From NCBI RefSeq assembly GCF_009733535.1, contig NZ_SMMI01000003.1:584468-648467 (forward strand): 64,000 bases of DNA. Reading direction: 5' to 3'. Source of the DNA: Sphingobacterium endophyticum (GTDB lineage: Bacteria; Bacteroidota; Bacteroidia; Sphingobacteriales; Sphingobacteriaceae). Of this stretch, positions 26,085 through 35,072 are shown one piece after another. Numbering within the stretch: position 1 is the stretch's first letter; every line of letters starts with the position of its first letter. Both the position numbers and the translations under genes were made by a program. Under the pieces are notes generated by a model that worked only from the letters and a program-made list of their open reading frames with translations, was not told where the DNA came from and made no database searches.

Positions 26085-27914
26085 TTAGTAGGTTAGCATT
26101 ACGATTTTTCCATCCATTGTACTTACGACAACTTTATCCTTTAGGATAAATGGAGGGTTAATCATACCATTGGAGATTTTATATTGCCAAGCGGTTTCAC
26201 CACTTTTGAGATCAACAGCGGACAATAATCCTTTATCGCTAGGCACAAATATATATTTTGAATTGCTAAAAATAGCAGTCGGAGCTAATTCATATGGTAA
26301 TTTAATTTTGGCTTTCCAACTGACATCCATGGAATTTGCATCATTTGGAATGCCAATTAATTCGCCATCCATTGTTTTTGCCAAGACCAATTTCTTATCA
26401 TAAGAAAGTCCCATAGACTCTCTGACACGATATTCATCCTTCTTTTCTCTCCAGATAGTTTTGCCATCTTGAAGGTTAATGGAAGTCATAAAACGATCTG
26501 GTGCAACAATAAAAACGCGATCATTGACAACAACAGGGTAACAAGCCGCAGCGGAGAACATCCTGTTGCTGTGTCCATTTGACCATTGCCACTCCAGATT
26601 ACCGGTCTTTTGGTTTAAGGCATAGAAACCGTTTTTCCAACTTCCGAAAATTACTTTTCCGTCGGCCAGCGTAGGTAAGGTAGAGACATAGCCCTGAACC
26701 TGGTTAAAGGTCCAATTAATCTTACCTGATTTCACATCTATACAGCGGAATATTCCATCAGATGAGCCAATATAAGCTCGTCCCTTTTCTATGGCAGGAG
26801 ACCCTAAAACAGCCTTTTCAGTTTCAATTTTCCAGACAAGTTTCCCGGATTTTGCATTTAAACCGTATATGAAATGGTCAGAGGAACCGACCACAACAAT
26901 TCCCTTGTGAACCGCAGGTGTAGAATAGACTTTTCCACCTGTTTTAAAGGTCCATTGTTTTTTTCCCGACTTTAGATCTAAGGCATATACTTCGCCTACC
27001 GTATTTGCGGTGTAAATCCATTTTCCATCGGAACTGATGCCGGCTCCAATATCGCCATGATCTTCAAACTCCCAAACTACTTTTGCAGAACTTGTCTGGT
27101 TCAGCGAATAGTTAGGACGTTTTACCTGATCACTAGATTGAGGATTGATTTTTTGCATGGCTAATTTCAGCCAGGGGTCTTCCGTTTTTAGCTGAGGTTT
27201 TCTTACCTGAAAAAACACCGAGTCCTTAGAAAAGGTAATGATATTATAACCTCCAACTTCATCTTTAGCACGGAGGTTGGATCTAGCCATAACACCTGGA
27301 ACACCTTCCCAATTGTAGAGATGGTTTTGATGCCCATGCCCACATAAAGCCAATTGAATATTTCTGGTCTTAATACGATTGATATTTTCATACCAGTTAT
27401 TTAGCGAAGAATCCAAAGGGTAATGGTTTATTGCAATCAAGGGCTTCTGTTGGTCAGGATGTGCTGAAAAAATAGAATCCATCCAGACTAGGTTTTCCCG
27501 AGGCACCTGTCCGGGACTCATACGCATATTAGGACCGGAGGTTGTGCCGATGAATTGAAATCCTTTATGTTCAAAAAAGAAAGTTTCAGCTCCGAAAACT
27601 TTTCTAAAGCTGTTGGCACCACTTTCAGACCAGTTGCTATCATGATTTCCAGGAATCACGTACAATGGCAGGTGTAGACTATCTAAGATTTGTTTGGCAA
27701 GGGCTAGTTCTTCATCAGATCCAAATTCAGTCACATCACCGGAAAGGATCACAAAGTCAATGCCTTGCTGCTGATTTAAGTCAAGAACAGTCCTGCGTAA
27801 ATCATCAGCTCCGGTTGCACCACCTACGTGAGTATCGGTAACTTGAGCGAATTTAAAAGTTTGAGAAAAAAGGTTTAATGGTAAAAGGAACAGCAGAAAT
27901 AAAAGTCTTTTCAT
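26085..27914 (-). CDS. secreted metallophosphoesterase with PQQ-like beta-propeller
   Basis: Start taken at ATG 27914 (MKRLLFLLFLLPLNLFSQ, signal peptide); the ATG at 27932 lies inside an intercistronic hairpin. The 609-residue precursor has a calcineurin-like phosphoesterase domain (about 20-260) with all metal motifs (TDTH, GDVTEF, GNHD, NHYP, GHGH). A C-terminal PQQ-like propeller follows, with repeated GKxxWxF blades and repeats such as VYALDLKSGKKQW. It probably acts in the periplasm on a phosphorylated or nucleotide-linked compound. It lies between susD and GH9 in the same operon; its link to glycan use is unknown. Confidence 0.88.
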   Translation of the reverse strand: MKRLLFLLFLLPLNLFSQTFKFAQVTDTHVGGATGADDLRRTVLDLNQQQGIDFVILSGDVTEFGSDEELALAKQILDSLHLPLYVIPGNHDSNWSESGANSFRKVFGAETFFFEHKGFQFIGTTSGPNMRMSPGQVPRENLVWMDSIFSAHPDQQKPLIAINHYPLDSSLNNWYENINRIKTRNIQLALCGHGHQNHLYNWEGVPGVMARSNLRAKDEVGGYNIITFSKDSVFFQVRKPQLKTEDPWLKLAMQKINPQSSDQVKRPNYSLNQTSSAKVVWEFEDHGDIGAGISSDGKWIYTANTVGEVYALDLKSGKKQWTFKTGGKVYSTPAVHKGIVVVGSSDHFIYGLNAKSGKLVWKIETEKAVLGSPAIEKGRAYIGSSDGIFRCIDVKSGKINWTFNQVQGYVSTLPTLADGKVIFGSWKNGFYALNQKTGNLEWQWSNGHSNRMFSAAACYPVVVNDRVFIVAPDRFMTSINLQDGKTIWREKKDEYRVRESMGLSYDKKLVLAKTMDGELIGIPNDANSMDVSWKAKIKLPYELAPTAIFSNSKYIFVPSDKGLLSAVDLKSGETAWQYKISNGMINPPFILKDKVVVSTMDGKIVMLTY

Positions 27915-27927
27915 AACAAATGAATAT

Positions 27928-27957
27928 AGCAAAAGGTCAATTGCTTGACCTTTTGCT
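27928..27957 (-). promoter_or_regulatory. perfect hairpin between susD and the phosphoesterase gene
   Basis: AGCAAAAGGTCAA (27928-27940) and its exact complement (27945-27957) enclose a 4-nt loop. There is no U-run after it. The position right after susD suggests an mRNA stabiliser or a partial attenuator that keeps susCD expression above that of the genes behind. Confidence 0.6.
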
Positions 27958-27969
27958 TAATTTTTAAGA

Positions 27970-29832
27970 TTAATTCCAACCCGGTGTTTGGGTTAAAGTA
28001 TAGCCTCTATCAGCGTATTCTTGTAATAAAGCAATGCTTAATGGCGCAAGATAGTTTCTTTCTTGAACAGCCAAGCGATTTGCGTAATTTCTAACTACGT
28101 AGAAACCTTCCATTTCGGCATCATTAGTACCATCATAAGTTACAATTTTACCGTCGGCTTTCTGAACCTGAAGTCTACCTTTATAGGCCGCTAAGATTTT
28201 TCCTGGATTTTTTTTGTCTCCAAAATCTTTGACACCAATCACCCAAGAGCCTCTTTTGTAATTGTCTTTATCGAAATTCAAGTAGTTCAATTTTTTCCAA
28301 CGGCGGATATCTTGAATCCTTGCATACTCAAATACAAATTCCATACGACGTTCACGACGGATTTCCCACATTAATTGAGAAACATCAGAATCTCTAGCCG
28401 GATCAACTGGTAAAGAAGACAACAAAAGCGGAGCTGTTTGTTTCACCCCTTTAGCATCTGCTTCAGCATCTAATGGTCTTAATCGGATTGCATTGATTGA
28501 TTTGTCGATATCACCTTGTGAAACAGCGGGACCGCCATAGAATTCCGCCAAGATTTGTTTAGCCTCAACCCAGTTCAAAACCACTTCAGCCAAACGAGCA
28601 ACTGGTGCATCGTTGGTATTGGTATTAGAACCCCATTTTGGAGGATAGGCTTGACCTGAATTCAGGTAAGTTAAAGCCTCTCTAGCAGCGAATTTATAGG
28701 CGTAAACCAAAGTTCCGATTGCAGGCGTATTCACGGTGTCCATGAAAGTTGCTTCAAAACGAGGGTCACGAGTTTTAATTAATTCAGAAAGTCTGAAATT
28801 CTTTGCATTGGCAGTCGATGAACTTTGGAAAGTTTTACCGTCATTACAAATAAATGCTTCGATTAAGTTTAAGTTAGCAGAACGAGCTTGGTTTTCCGTA
28901 CCGTTGCTATAAGACCCAACCGAGTGACGAATAGTTAATGCATCGTCATAAATTCTAGAGAAAATAACTTCTTTATTACTAGCTAGATTTTCAGAAGCGA
29001 ATAGGCCTTTAAAATCGGATGAGAAGTTGTATTTACCAGAATCCATCACATATTGAGCGGCGTCACGAGCTAATTCCAAATACTTTTTAGCTCTAGTTTT
29101 GTCAATATTGTGATAGTGTTGCCAAGAACCTTCAAACAACATCATGTTTGAGATTAGGGCAGCTGCAGCATAACGATGAACATAACCTGCACCATCAGAC
29201 TCACGCATATTTGCCAAAACATATTTGAAGTCATCGTAGACTTTATCCATGACCTCCACACGTTTAGTACGAGGTTTGTATTGGGTATCAAAGTCATTAG
29301 GTTCTACTGGAGCATCAAAATAAGGTACATCTCCGAAATTGCTTACCAATCGGCTATATTCGAAACCACGGAAGAATCTACCCACAGCTGACCAATGTTT
29401 GTATTCATCTTCAGTCAATTTAGGTTTAGCAAATTTTTCGATCCTATCGATCATGATATTTGCCTTTCTAACCCAGTAGAAATTCCAGTTCGGTCCCTGG
29501 AATTCATGGCTCAAAGTTGAAACTGCTGATGAGGAAGAACCACCGCCCCCTGTTGGAGGTGTACTAGTTAAAGCTAGCTGTTGGTTTTCAGATGTAAGGT
29601 CATCTGAGAAATTATATCCGATTACCGGTGCATAAGCAGTTCCCCATGCTGAATTATATCCTACAAAATAATTCGGATAAAAATCATTTGCATACAGTCG
29701 CAAATCATTTTCGTTTCTCCAATAGGTAGCTTCAGAATCCACCATGGAGTTCAAATCCGGTCTGTCCAAGAATTTTTCACAGCTGGTGAAAAGAAGGGCA
29801 GATCCTAGAATTAGATATGTTAATTTTTTCAT
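27970..29832 (-). CDS. SusD/RagB-family outer-membrane lipoprotein
   Basis: This surface lipoprotein captures glycan and forms the lid on a SusC channel. The 620-residue precursor has a lipobox (LLFTSC, Cys near 18), then the SusD TPR-like helical fold. Typical features are a WRNENDLRLYANDFY start, RAKKYLELARDAAQYVMDSG and a C-terminal RRERRMEFVFEYARIQDIRRW. A Gly/Ser-rich loop near residue 95 (GGGGSSSS) is variable in the family. It starts 11 bp after the susC stop. The ligand cannot be read from sequence; locus content points to peptidoglycan or amino-sugar glycan. Confidence 0.93.
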   Translation of the reverse strand: MKKLTYLILGSALLFTSCEKFLDRPDLNSMVDSEATYWRNENDLRLYANDFYPNYFVGYNSAWGTAYAPVIGYNFSDDLTSENQQLALTSTPPTGGGGSSSSAVSTLSHEFQGPNWNFYWVRKANIMIDRIEKFAKPKLTEDEYKHWSAVGRFFRGFEYSRLVSNFGDVPYFDAPVEPNDFDTQYKPRTKRVEVMDKVYDDFKYVLANMRESDGAGYVHRYAAAALISNMMLFEGSWQHYHNIDKTRAKKYLELARDAAQYVMDSGKYNFSSDFKGLFASENLASNKEVIFSRIYDDALTIRHSVGSYSNGTENQARSANLNLIEAFICNDGKTFQSSSTANAKNFRLSELIKTRDPRFEATFMDTVNTPAIGTLVYAYKFAAREALTYLNSGQAYPPKWGSNTNTNDAPVARLAEVVLNWVEAKQILAEFYGGPAVSQGDIDKSINAIRLRPLDAEADAKGVKQTAPLLLSSLPVDPARDSDVSQLMWEIRRERRMEFVFEYARIQDIRRWKKLNYLNFDKDNYKRGSWVIGVKDFGDKKNPGKILAAYKGRLQVQKADGKIVTYDGTNDAEMEGFYVVRNYANRLAVQERNYLAPLSIALLQEYADRGYTLTQTPGWN

Positions 29833-29843
29833 TGTTCTTAGAA

Positions 29844-32800
29844 TTAGAAGTTCAACTGTAAACCAAATGAAGCAGATTTGAAAGTTGGAGTACCAACCCC
29901 TGTTCTACCGCCATTGTAGTTATCTTCATTAAACATGGAGAAACCAGAAACTACCTCAGGATCGATTGGCAAGCCATTCAATTTATCCCATGTAAAGAAG
30001 TTTTCAAGTGCCACATAAACACGTACATTGCTTAATTTCGCACGGGAGATAAAGTCCTTCGGTAATACATAACCAAATGTAATGTTCTTGATTCTGGTAT
30101 AAGAAAGATCTAATAGATATCTAGACTGAACTTGCATGTTATTTGCCGAATTACTTCCAGCATTGTTGAATGCTGCTGGATAGAATGCGCCAGTATTTTC
30201 AGGGGTCCAATAATTATCTACGATTGCAGCCGGCATTGCACCATCAGCAGTATTGAAACCTGCGATTGCTAAACCACCTTGACCCCAGATTGCTCTCTGT
30301 CCAGTTCCTTGGAAGAAAATCGAGAAATCAAAACCTTTGTAATCCGCACCTAAACGTAAACCATAGTTATAACGAGGCGTTGAATTACCGATGATTTTCA
30401 TATCCCCAGGGTTGTCGATAGTACCGTCACCATTATCAATTTCACCATCACCATTTAAATCTTTGAATTTAACATCACCCGGACCGAAATCAAACGTACC
30501 TGTATTCTCTAAACGAGTTTGGTAAACAGGCTTACCGTTTTGATCATTTAATTGGTAAGTAGATCCACCACCACTTGAGAAATATTTGGTCATATCCTCG
30601 GTTAGCGTAACTTTCTGTGGCTTACCGTCAGCTCCTAAAACGAAGTCATCCATTTGATACAACCTATCTGTTTCGTATCCCCAAATATCACCATAAGCAC
30701 GGCCATCGTAATTTGAAGACATTAAACGAGATGCTGTATAGTCATAGAATCTGGAAACTGCATCGTCAAAGTTAGCACGGATGTTGAACCTTAAGCCGTT
30801 TTCAAAACGATAATTATAATCTACAGCAACTTCGTATCCTTTCGTTTGAAGTTCACCGAAGTTACCCTGTGGAGCACCACCTCCGATAGTCCAAGTTGTT
30901 CCTTCAAATGGAGCAAACATATTCTTGGTTGTACGGATATAATAATCGAATACAAAACCTAAACTGCTGTTTAGGAAGCGCGCATCCACACCGAAATCTT
31001 TCGTTTCTAGTTCTTCCCAGGTAATATCTCTCAAGCTAAATCTTGGAGATCCAACAGCATAGAATTTATTGGAACCACCAACCCAAGTAGATTCATAAGC
31101 ATCCATTGTAGGACTATATAGACCTGCAGGAACAGCTTGGTTTCCAATGACACCGTATGATGCTCTGAATTTCAATTGAGAAAGAGCAGGTTTAGCCCAT
31201 TCCATAAAGTTTTCTTCAGAAATTACCCATCCAGCAGATGCAGAAGTGAACCATCTCCATTTCAACTGATCGATAAATTTGGAAGAACCATCATAGCGTG
31301 CATTGGCTTCCAATAGATATTTATTCTTGTAAGAATAGTTTACACGACCGAAGAAACCAACCTGGCTTGTCCAGTAAGTACCACCACTACCTGTAACAAT
31401 ACCAGAAGCAAGATCGAATTGAGGATTATTTAAGTCTAGTAAGTTTGTTTTCTGAGTCCAGTTATATTTTCCATAATCAGAAACAATGTTTGTACCTAAC
31501 ATAAATTTGAAATCATGATCTTCTTGTAATTTCAAATTATAAGTCGTGAAAGCATTTAACGTATGTTTATACTCAAACGCTGATCTAGCATACACATGAT
31601 CTGGGTTACCTCCTGGAGCTGTATATTGATAGGTATTTAAGTCATAAGCAGGAATTGCCCCAGCAGCCCCCGCAGCAACTACAGCACCTGTTCCGTCGAC
31701 ATACACTGGGTTTCCAGAAGCATCAAGACGAGCAATAGGCGCTATCCAGCTATCTGCAGCAGTAAAACGAGTACCTGGTCTAAACCAGTTATAGTCTTCA
31801 TTCGTAAAATTGTAATCCACATCTAACTTCCAGTCCTTAGTCATATTAACTGTTGCACCAGCATTTAAATTGATGTAGTTACGTTTCATAGAAGCTTCGT
31901 TAGCATCTGAATATTCAGACCAAGGGCTACGGATCTTGCTTCCATTTTCATCTAATCCCATTGGATACATTGAACTCCAACGATACATGTAATACCATGG
32001 ATCGGCAGTTGTTGAGTTCGTTGCGTATGGATATAATTTATTACGTTGCGCAAACATGGCACCAGCACGAAGAGTCAAATAATCATTGACATCTGTTGAC
32101 AACCTAACAGCAGCATTTGCTCTTTTAAACTTATCGGAGTCACCAGCTTTCAACATACCGCTTTGTGCAATATGGCCAAATGTTGCGGTATATCTTGTTT
32201 TACCGACTGTTCCGTTCAATGATGCATTGTTCGTAATGGTAGGTGCCCATTCCCTAACCATATATTCGTAAGGATCATAGGTTCTTAAGCCTAGTTTTCT
32301 TCCTGGATTTGTTGGATCAACAATCCAGTCACGACCATAAATGGTAGGATCACCGTAGCCAATTGACGAGCCATAGGTTTCATCCCACTGCTTAGCCATT
32401 TCATAACTTTCAGGAGTCAAATAATAGAATGCTCCAGAAATATTTGAGCCCACTCTTTCCATCGCATCTTTGGTATACTTCAAAGCGTTGATTCTTCCCA
32501 TTTCATATTTTTTGAAAGGGTTTTGGAAAGAGAAGTTATTAGAATAGGAAATATCAATTTTTTCGCCTTTGGCACCTGTCTTAGTTGTAATCAAGACCAC
32601 CCCGAAAGCTGCCTTTGCACCATAAATAGATGAAGAAGCGGCATCTTTCAATACTGAAATGGATTCGATATCATCAGGGTTTACGTACTGGATGCTTGGG
32701 ATTTCCACATTATCCAATAAGATTAGTGGATTACCATTTCCTTGTACCGATGCTAAAGAACCGCGGATTTTGATTTGCGGATCAGAACCAACTTCACCAC

Positions 32801-33320
32801 TAGGAATGGTTACAGTTAAACCTGGAGTAACCCCTTGAATACCACGACCAATATCAGCGATAGGACGACCTTCCAAGTTATCCTTAACACTAATAGATGC
32901 CACAGCACCTGTTAAGTTACCTTTTCTTTGAGTACCATAACCCACAACTACGACCTCGTCAAGAAGGTCACTAGTTGATTGAAGGGTAACATTGACAGTA
33001 TTACCTGCTACAGTTACATCTTTGGATTCGTACCCTACGAAAGAGAATCTTAATGTTGATCCTACGGGTGCAGAAATGGAGAATTTACCACTGTCATCAG
33101 TTGCTGTGGTTACGGTTGTACCCACGACATTGACAGTAGCTCCTGCAATAGGACCATCTGAGCCGCTAACCGTACCAGTTACGGTATTTTGCAGCACCGA
33201 TGAAGCCTTAGTCCAGCTAGCATGGTTTCCAAGTGCAACAACACCTTTGTTTGCGTTAAAAGACGCATAAGTCGGCATTGTTAGACCCAGAGCGAGAGAA
33301 AAGAGTAGAAGTCTTCGCAT
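29844..33320 (-). CDS. SusC/RagA-family TonB-linked outer-membrane protein
   Basis: This TonB-dependent glycan importer pairs with the SusD behind it. Start taken at ATG 33320 (MRRLLLFSLALGLTMPTYA); the longer frame from 33392 would place 24 polar residues before the signal peptide. The 1158 residues hold a carboxypeptidase-regulatory-like domain (about 45-120, GTVSGSDGPIAGATVNV), the SusC signature DEVVVVGYGTQRKGNLTGAV, a plug with an IRGxxS-type core, and a 22-strand barrel ending TFKSASFGLQLNF. No anti-sigma factor gene or N-terminal signalling extension is seen, so control is probably not of the ECF-sigma type. Confidence 0.95.
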   Translation of the reverse strand: MRRLLLFSLALGLTMPTYASFNANKGVVALGNHASWTKASSVLQNTVTGTVSGSDGPIAGATVNVVGTTVTTATDDSGKFSISAPVGSTLRFSFVGYESKDVTVAGNTVNVTLQSTSDLLDEVVVVGYGTQRKGNLTGAVASISVKDNLEGRPIADIGRGIQGVTPGLTVTIPSGEVGSDPQIKIRGSLASVQGNGNPLILLDNVEIPSIQYVNPDDIESISVLKDAASSSIYGAKAAFGVVLITTKTGAKGEKIDISYSNNFSFQNPFKKYEMGRINALKYTKDAMERVGSNISGAFYYLTPESYEMAKQWDETYGSSIGYGDPTIYGRDWIVDPTNPGRKLGLRTYDPYEYMVREWAPTITNNASLNGTVGKTRYTATFGHIAQSGMLKAGDSDKFKRANAAVRLSTDVNDYLTLRAGAMFAQRNKLYPYATNSTTADPWYYMYRWSSMYPMGLDENGSKIRSPWSEYSDANEASMKRNYINLNAGATVNMTKDWKLDVDYNFTNEDYNWFRPGTRFTAADSWIAPIARLDASGNPVYVDGTGAVVAAGAAGAIPAYDLNTYQYTAPGGNPDHVYARSAFEYKHTLNAFTTYNLKLQEDHDFKFMLGTNIVSDYGKYNWTQKTNLLDLNNPQFDLASGIVTGSGGTYWTSQVGFFGRVNYSYKNKYLLEANARYDGSSKFIDQLKWRWFTSASAGWVISEENFMEWAKPALSQLKFRASYGVIGNQAVPAGLYSPTMDAYESTWVGGSNKFYAVGSPRFSLRDITWEELETKDFGVDARFLNSSLGFVFDYYIRTTKNMFAPFEGTTWTIGGGAPQGNFGELQTKGYEVAVDYNYRFENGLRFNIRANFDDAVSRFYDYTASRLMSSNYDGRAYGDIWGYETDRLYQMDDFVLGADGKPQKVTLTEDMTKYFSSGGGSTYQLNDQNGKPVYQTRLENTGTFDFGPGDVKFKDLNGDGEIDNGDGTIDNPGDMKIIGNSTPRYNYGLRLGADYKGFDFSIFFQGTGQRAIWGQGGLAIAGFNTADGAMPAAIVDNYWTPENTGAFYPAAFNNAGSNSANNMQVQSRYLLDLSYTRIKNITFGYVLPKDFISRAKLSNVRVYVALENFFTWDKLNGLPIDPEVVSGFSMFNEDNYNGGRTGVGTPTFKSASFGLQLNF

Positions 33321-33446
33321 TGCTTTAAGAGTTAATAATAATTTATAATTTTTGTTATCATAATTCGGTTTATTTCCATCTAACTGAAACAACCGATGCT
33401 TTAGTACATTGACCTTTCCAGAAACAAATTATCCTTTATGCGAATA

Positions 33447-33465
33447 GGCTCAATAAAATTGAGCC
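33447..33465 (-). promoter_or_regulatory. hairpin between namZ-like gene and susC
   Basis: GGCTCAAT and ATTGAGCC enclose a 3-nt loop, 17 bp after the stop of the DUF1343 gene. No T-run follows on the minus strand, so it is at most a weak terminator or processing site. Confidence 0.4.
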
Positions 33466-33481
33466 ATCACATGCTTGTTTT

Positions 33482-34714
33482 TCATTTGAAGTCTGGGTAG
33501 ATCAAATATTTTGATCTCATCTTCTTATACTCGTCTAATTCAGGTTTCCAGCTTTCGCGAATTTCCTCTTCTGTTTTTCCAGCAATAATCTGCTTTCTAA
33601 GGTCATCCGTTCCGGCTAGTTTATCAAAGAATTCTGCACGGGCAAAAAACTTAGATTTGTCTGGCATTTTATTATAGAAGTCGAGAATATATTTTAAAGT
33701 GAATTTTTGTTTATCAGCGTCTAACCCACGAAGATCCAGACCATAATTAACATTGCCTTTACCTTCCACATGTTTCGCCATTCCTGCCTTTTCAGTCGGT
33801 GTAAAGGTAAAATCACCGTATACCGGATTATTATAACCTACTACTTGGAACGGCCAATCTGTTCCGCGACCAACAGAAATATCTGTTCCTTCGAATAAGC
33901 ATAAAGAAGCATATAAGCGAACTGATAAATGATTTGGAAGGCTTGGAGATGGGATAACCGGAAGATCGTACATGCTGGAGTGGGTATAGTTTTGAACAGG
34001 TACAACAGTCAATTTACATTGCTTACCCTGCTCTAACCATTTTTCTCCATTGATCATCTTAGCCAACTCTCCAACAGTTAGACCATGAACCATAGCGATT
34101 TTATGGTAAGACACATTGGATTTATATTTATCGTCTTTACGAACAGGTCCATCGACTTGGTCGCCACAAGGATTTGGGCGATCCAAAACTATCAATTCTT
34201 TGTTGTGCTTGGCACATAATTCCATGACCCGGTGAAGAGATGTGATATAGGTATAAAAACGAGCACCAACATCCTGCAAATCAAAAATCATGACATCAAT
34301 GGATTGGATAATTGAATCCTGCTTTTCATTTCCACCATATAAGGTGAATAGCGGTAAACCGGTTTTTGCATCCACATCGTTAGAAACTTTCTCACCTCTT
34401 TCGATATCACCACGGAATCCATGTTCAGGAGCGAAACCAAATTTAAGGTCTACCTTCTCTTTCAAGAGTACATCAACAAGATGTTCATTCTGAGGGCCAA
34501 CTACAGATGTCTGATTTCCCATCAACCCAACTTTCTTACCTTTCAAAAGAGGCAGATAAGCAGATAATTGGTCGGCAGCAGGTAGAATTGTCCCTTGATT
34601 CACAGCAACTGAAGATTGCTCATCGTTTTTAACAACGATTTTGTTTTTAGTTGAACCACAGCTACTAGTTAACAGAAGCCCAATTACAGAAGCGTATAAG
34701 AATATGTTTCCCAT
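33482..34714 (-). CDS. DUF1343 lipoprotein, NamZ-like exo-beta-N-acetylmuramidase (GH171)
   Basis: The 410-residue precursor has a lipobox (LLLTSSC) and one DUF1343 domain with LKGKKVGLMGNQTSVVG, KFGFAPEHGFRGD, DLQDVGARFYTY, LDRPNPCGDQVDGP and FEGTDISVGRGTDWPFQ. The characterised members, Bacillus NamZ (YbbC) and a Tannerella homologue, release MurNAc from the non-reducing end of peptidoglycan chains. Location just upstream of susC, with murQ and nagA nearby, fits that role. The 3' gap before susC is 161 bp, so susC may have its own promoter. Confidence 0.88.
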   Translation of the reverse strand: MGNIFLYASVIGLLLTSSCGSTKNKIVVKNDEQSSVAVNQGTILPAADQLSAYLPLLKGKKVGLMGNQTSVVGPQNEHLVDVLLKEKVDLKFGFAPEHGFRGDIERGEKVSNDVDAKTGLPLFTLYGGNEKQDSIIQSIDVMIFDLQDVGARFYTYITSLHRVMELCAKHNKELIVLDRPNPCGDQVDGPVRKDDKYKSNVSYHKIAMVHGLTVGELAKMINGEKWLEQGKQCKLTVVPVQNYTHSSMYDLPVIPSPSLPNHLSVRLYASLCLFEGTDISVGRGTDWPFQVVGYNNPVYGDFTFTPTEKAGMAKHVEGKGNVNYGLDLRGLDADKQKFTLKYILDFYNKMPDKSKFFARAEFFDKLAGTDDLRKQIIAGKTEEEIRESWKPELDEYKKMRSKYLIYPDFK

Positions 34715-35072
34715 TAATTTATGATTTGGTACATCGAGTTTAGCAAAAAAACCACGCTAAAATTAACACAAATACCGCATAATAAAGCAAGGTAATGACG
34801 GAATAATGACATATTTAGCAAAACCAGGTATTAAACACGCATAAATCGGAATGAAGGTTCGAATAAAAATGCAGAAGGTTTAGCCCATAATCGTTGAATT
34901 TTAGCAGATTAAAGCATTTAGCCGCGCAACCGATTGCACTCTAAAGTGTAAATCATACACACATCGGTAACATTTACGTGACATTCAAATGATTTAGGGA
35001 CATTGTAAAACAAAACAGCAGATAGGTGTCATTCCTATCTGCTGTTTTGTTTAAGATATTAATCCTTATTGA
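34715..35072. other. intergenic region upstream of the namZ-like gene
   Basis: The 358-bp gap holds the terminator of the upstream gene (35007-35052) and presumably the promoter of the DUF1343 gene. No ORF, RNA gene or operator could be recognised in the rest. Confidence 0.5.
35007..35052 (-). terminator. terminator of the GH10-like gene
   Basis: A 17-bp stem (ACAAAACAGCAGATAGG and complement) with a 7-nt loop sits 20 bp after the stop. A/T-runs flank both sides. Confidence 0.85.

Noticed and set aside
32992..33270. Plus-strand 92-codon frame antisense to susC
   Set aside because: Antisense to a well-conserved coding region (carboxypeptidase-like domain and plug of SusC); no start signal or family motif.
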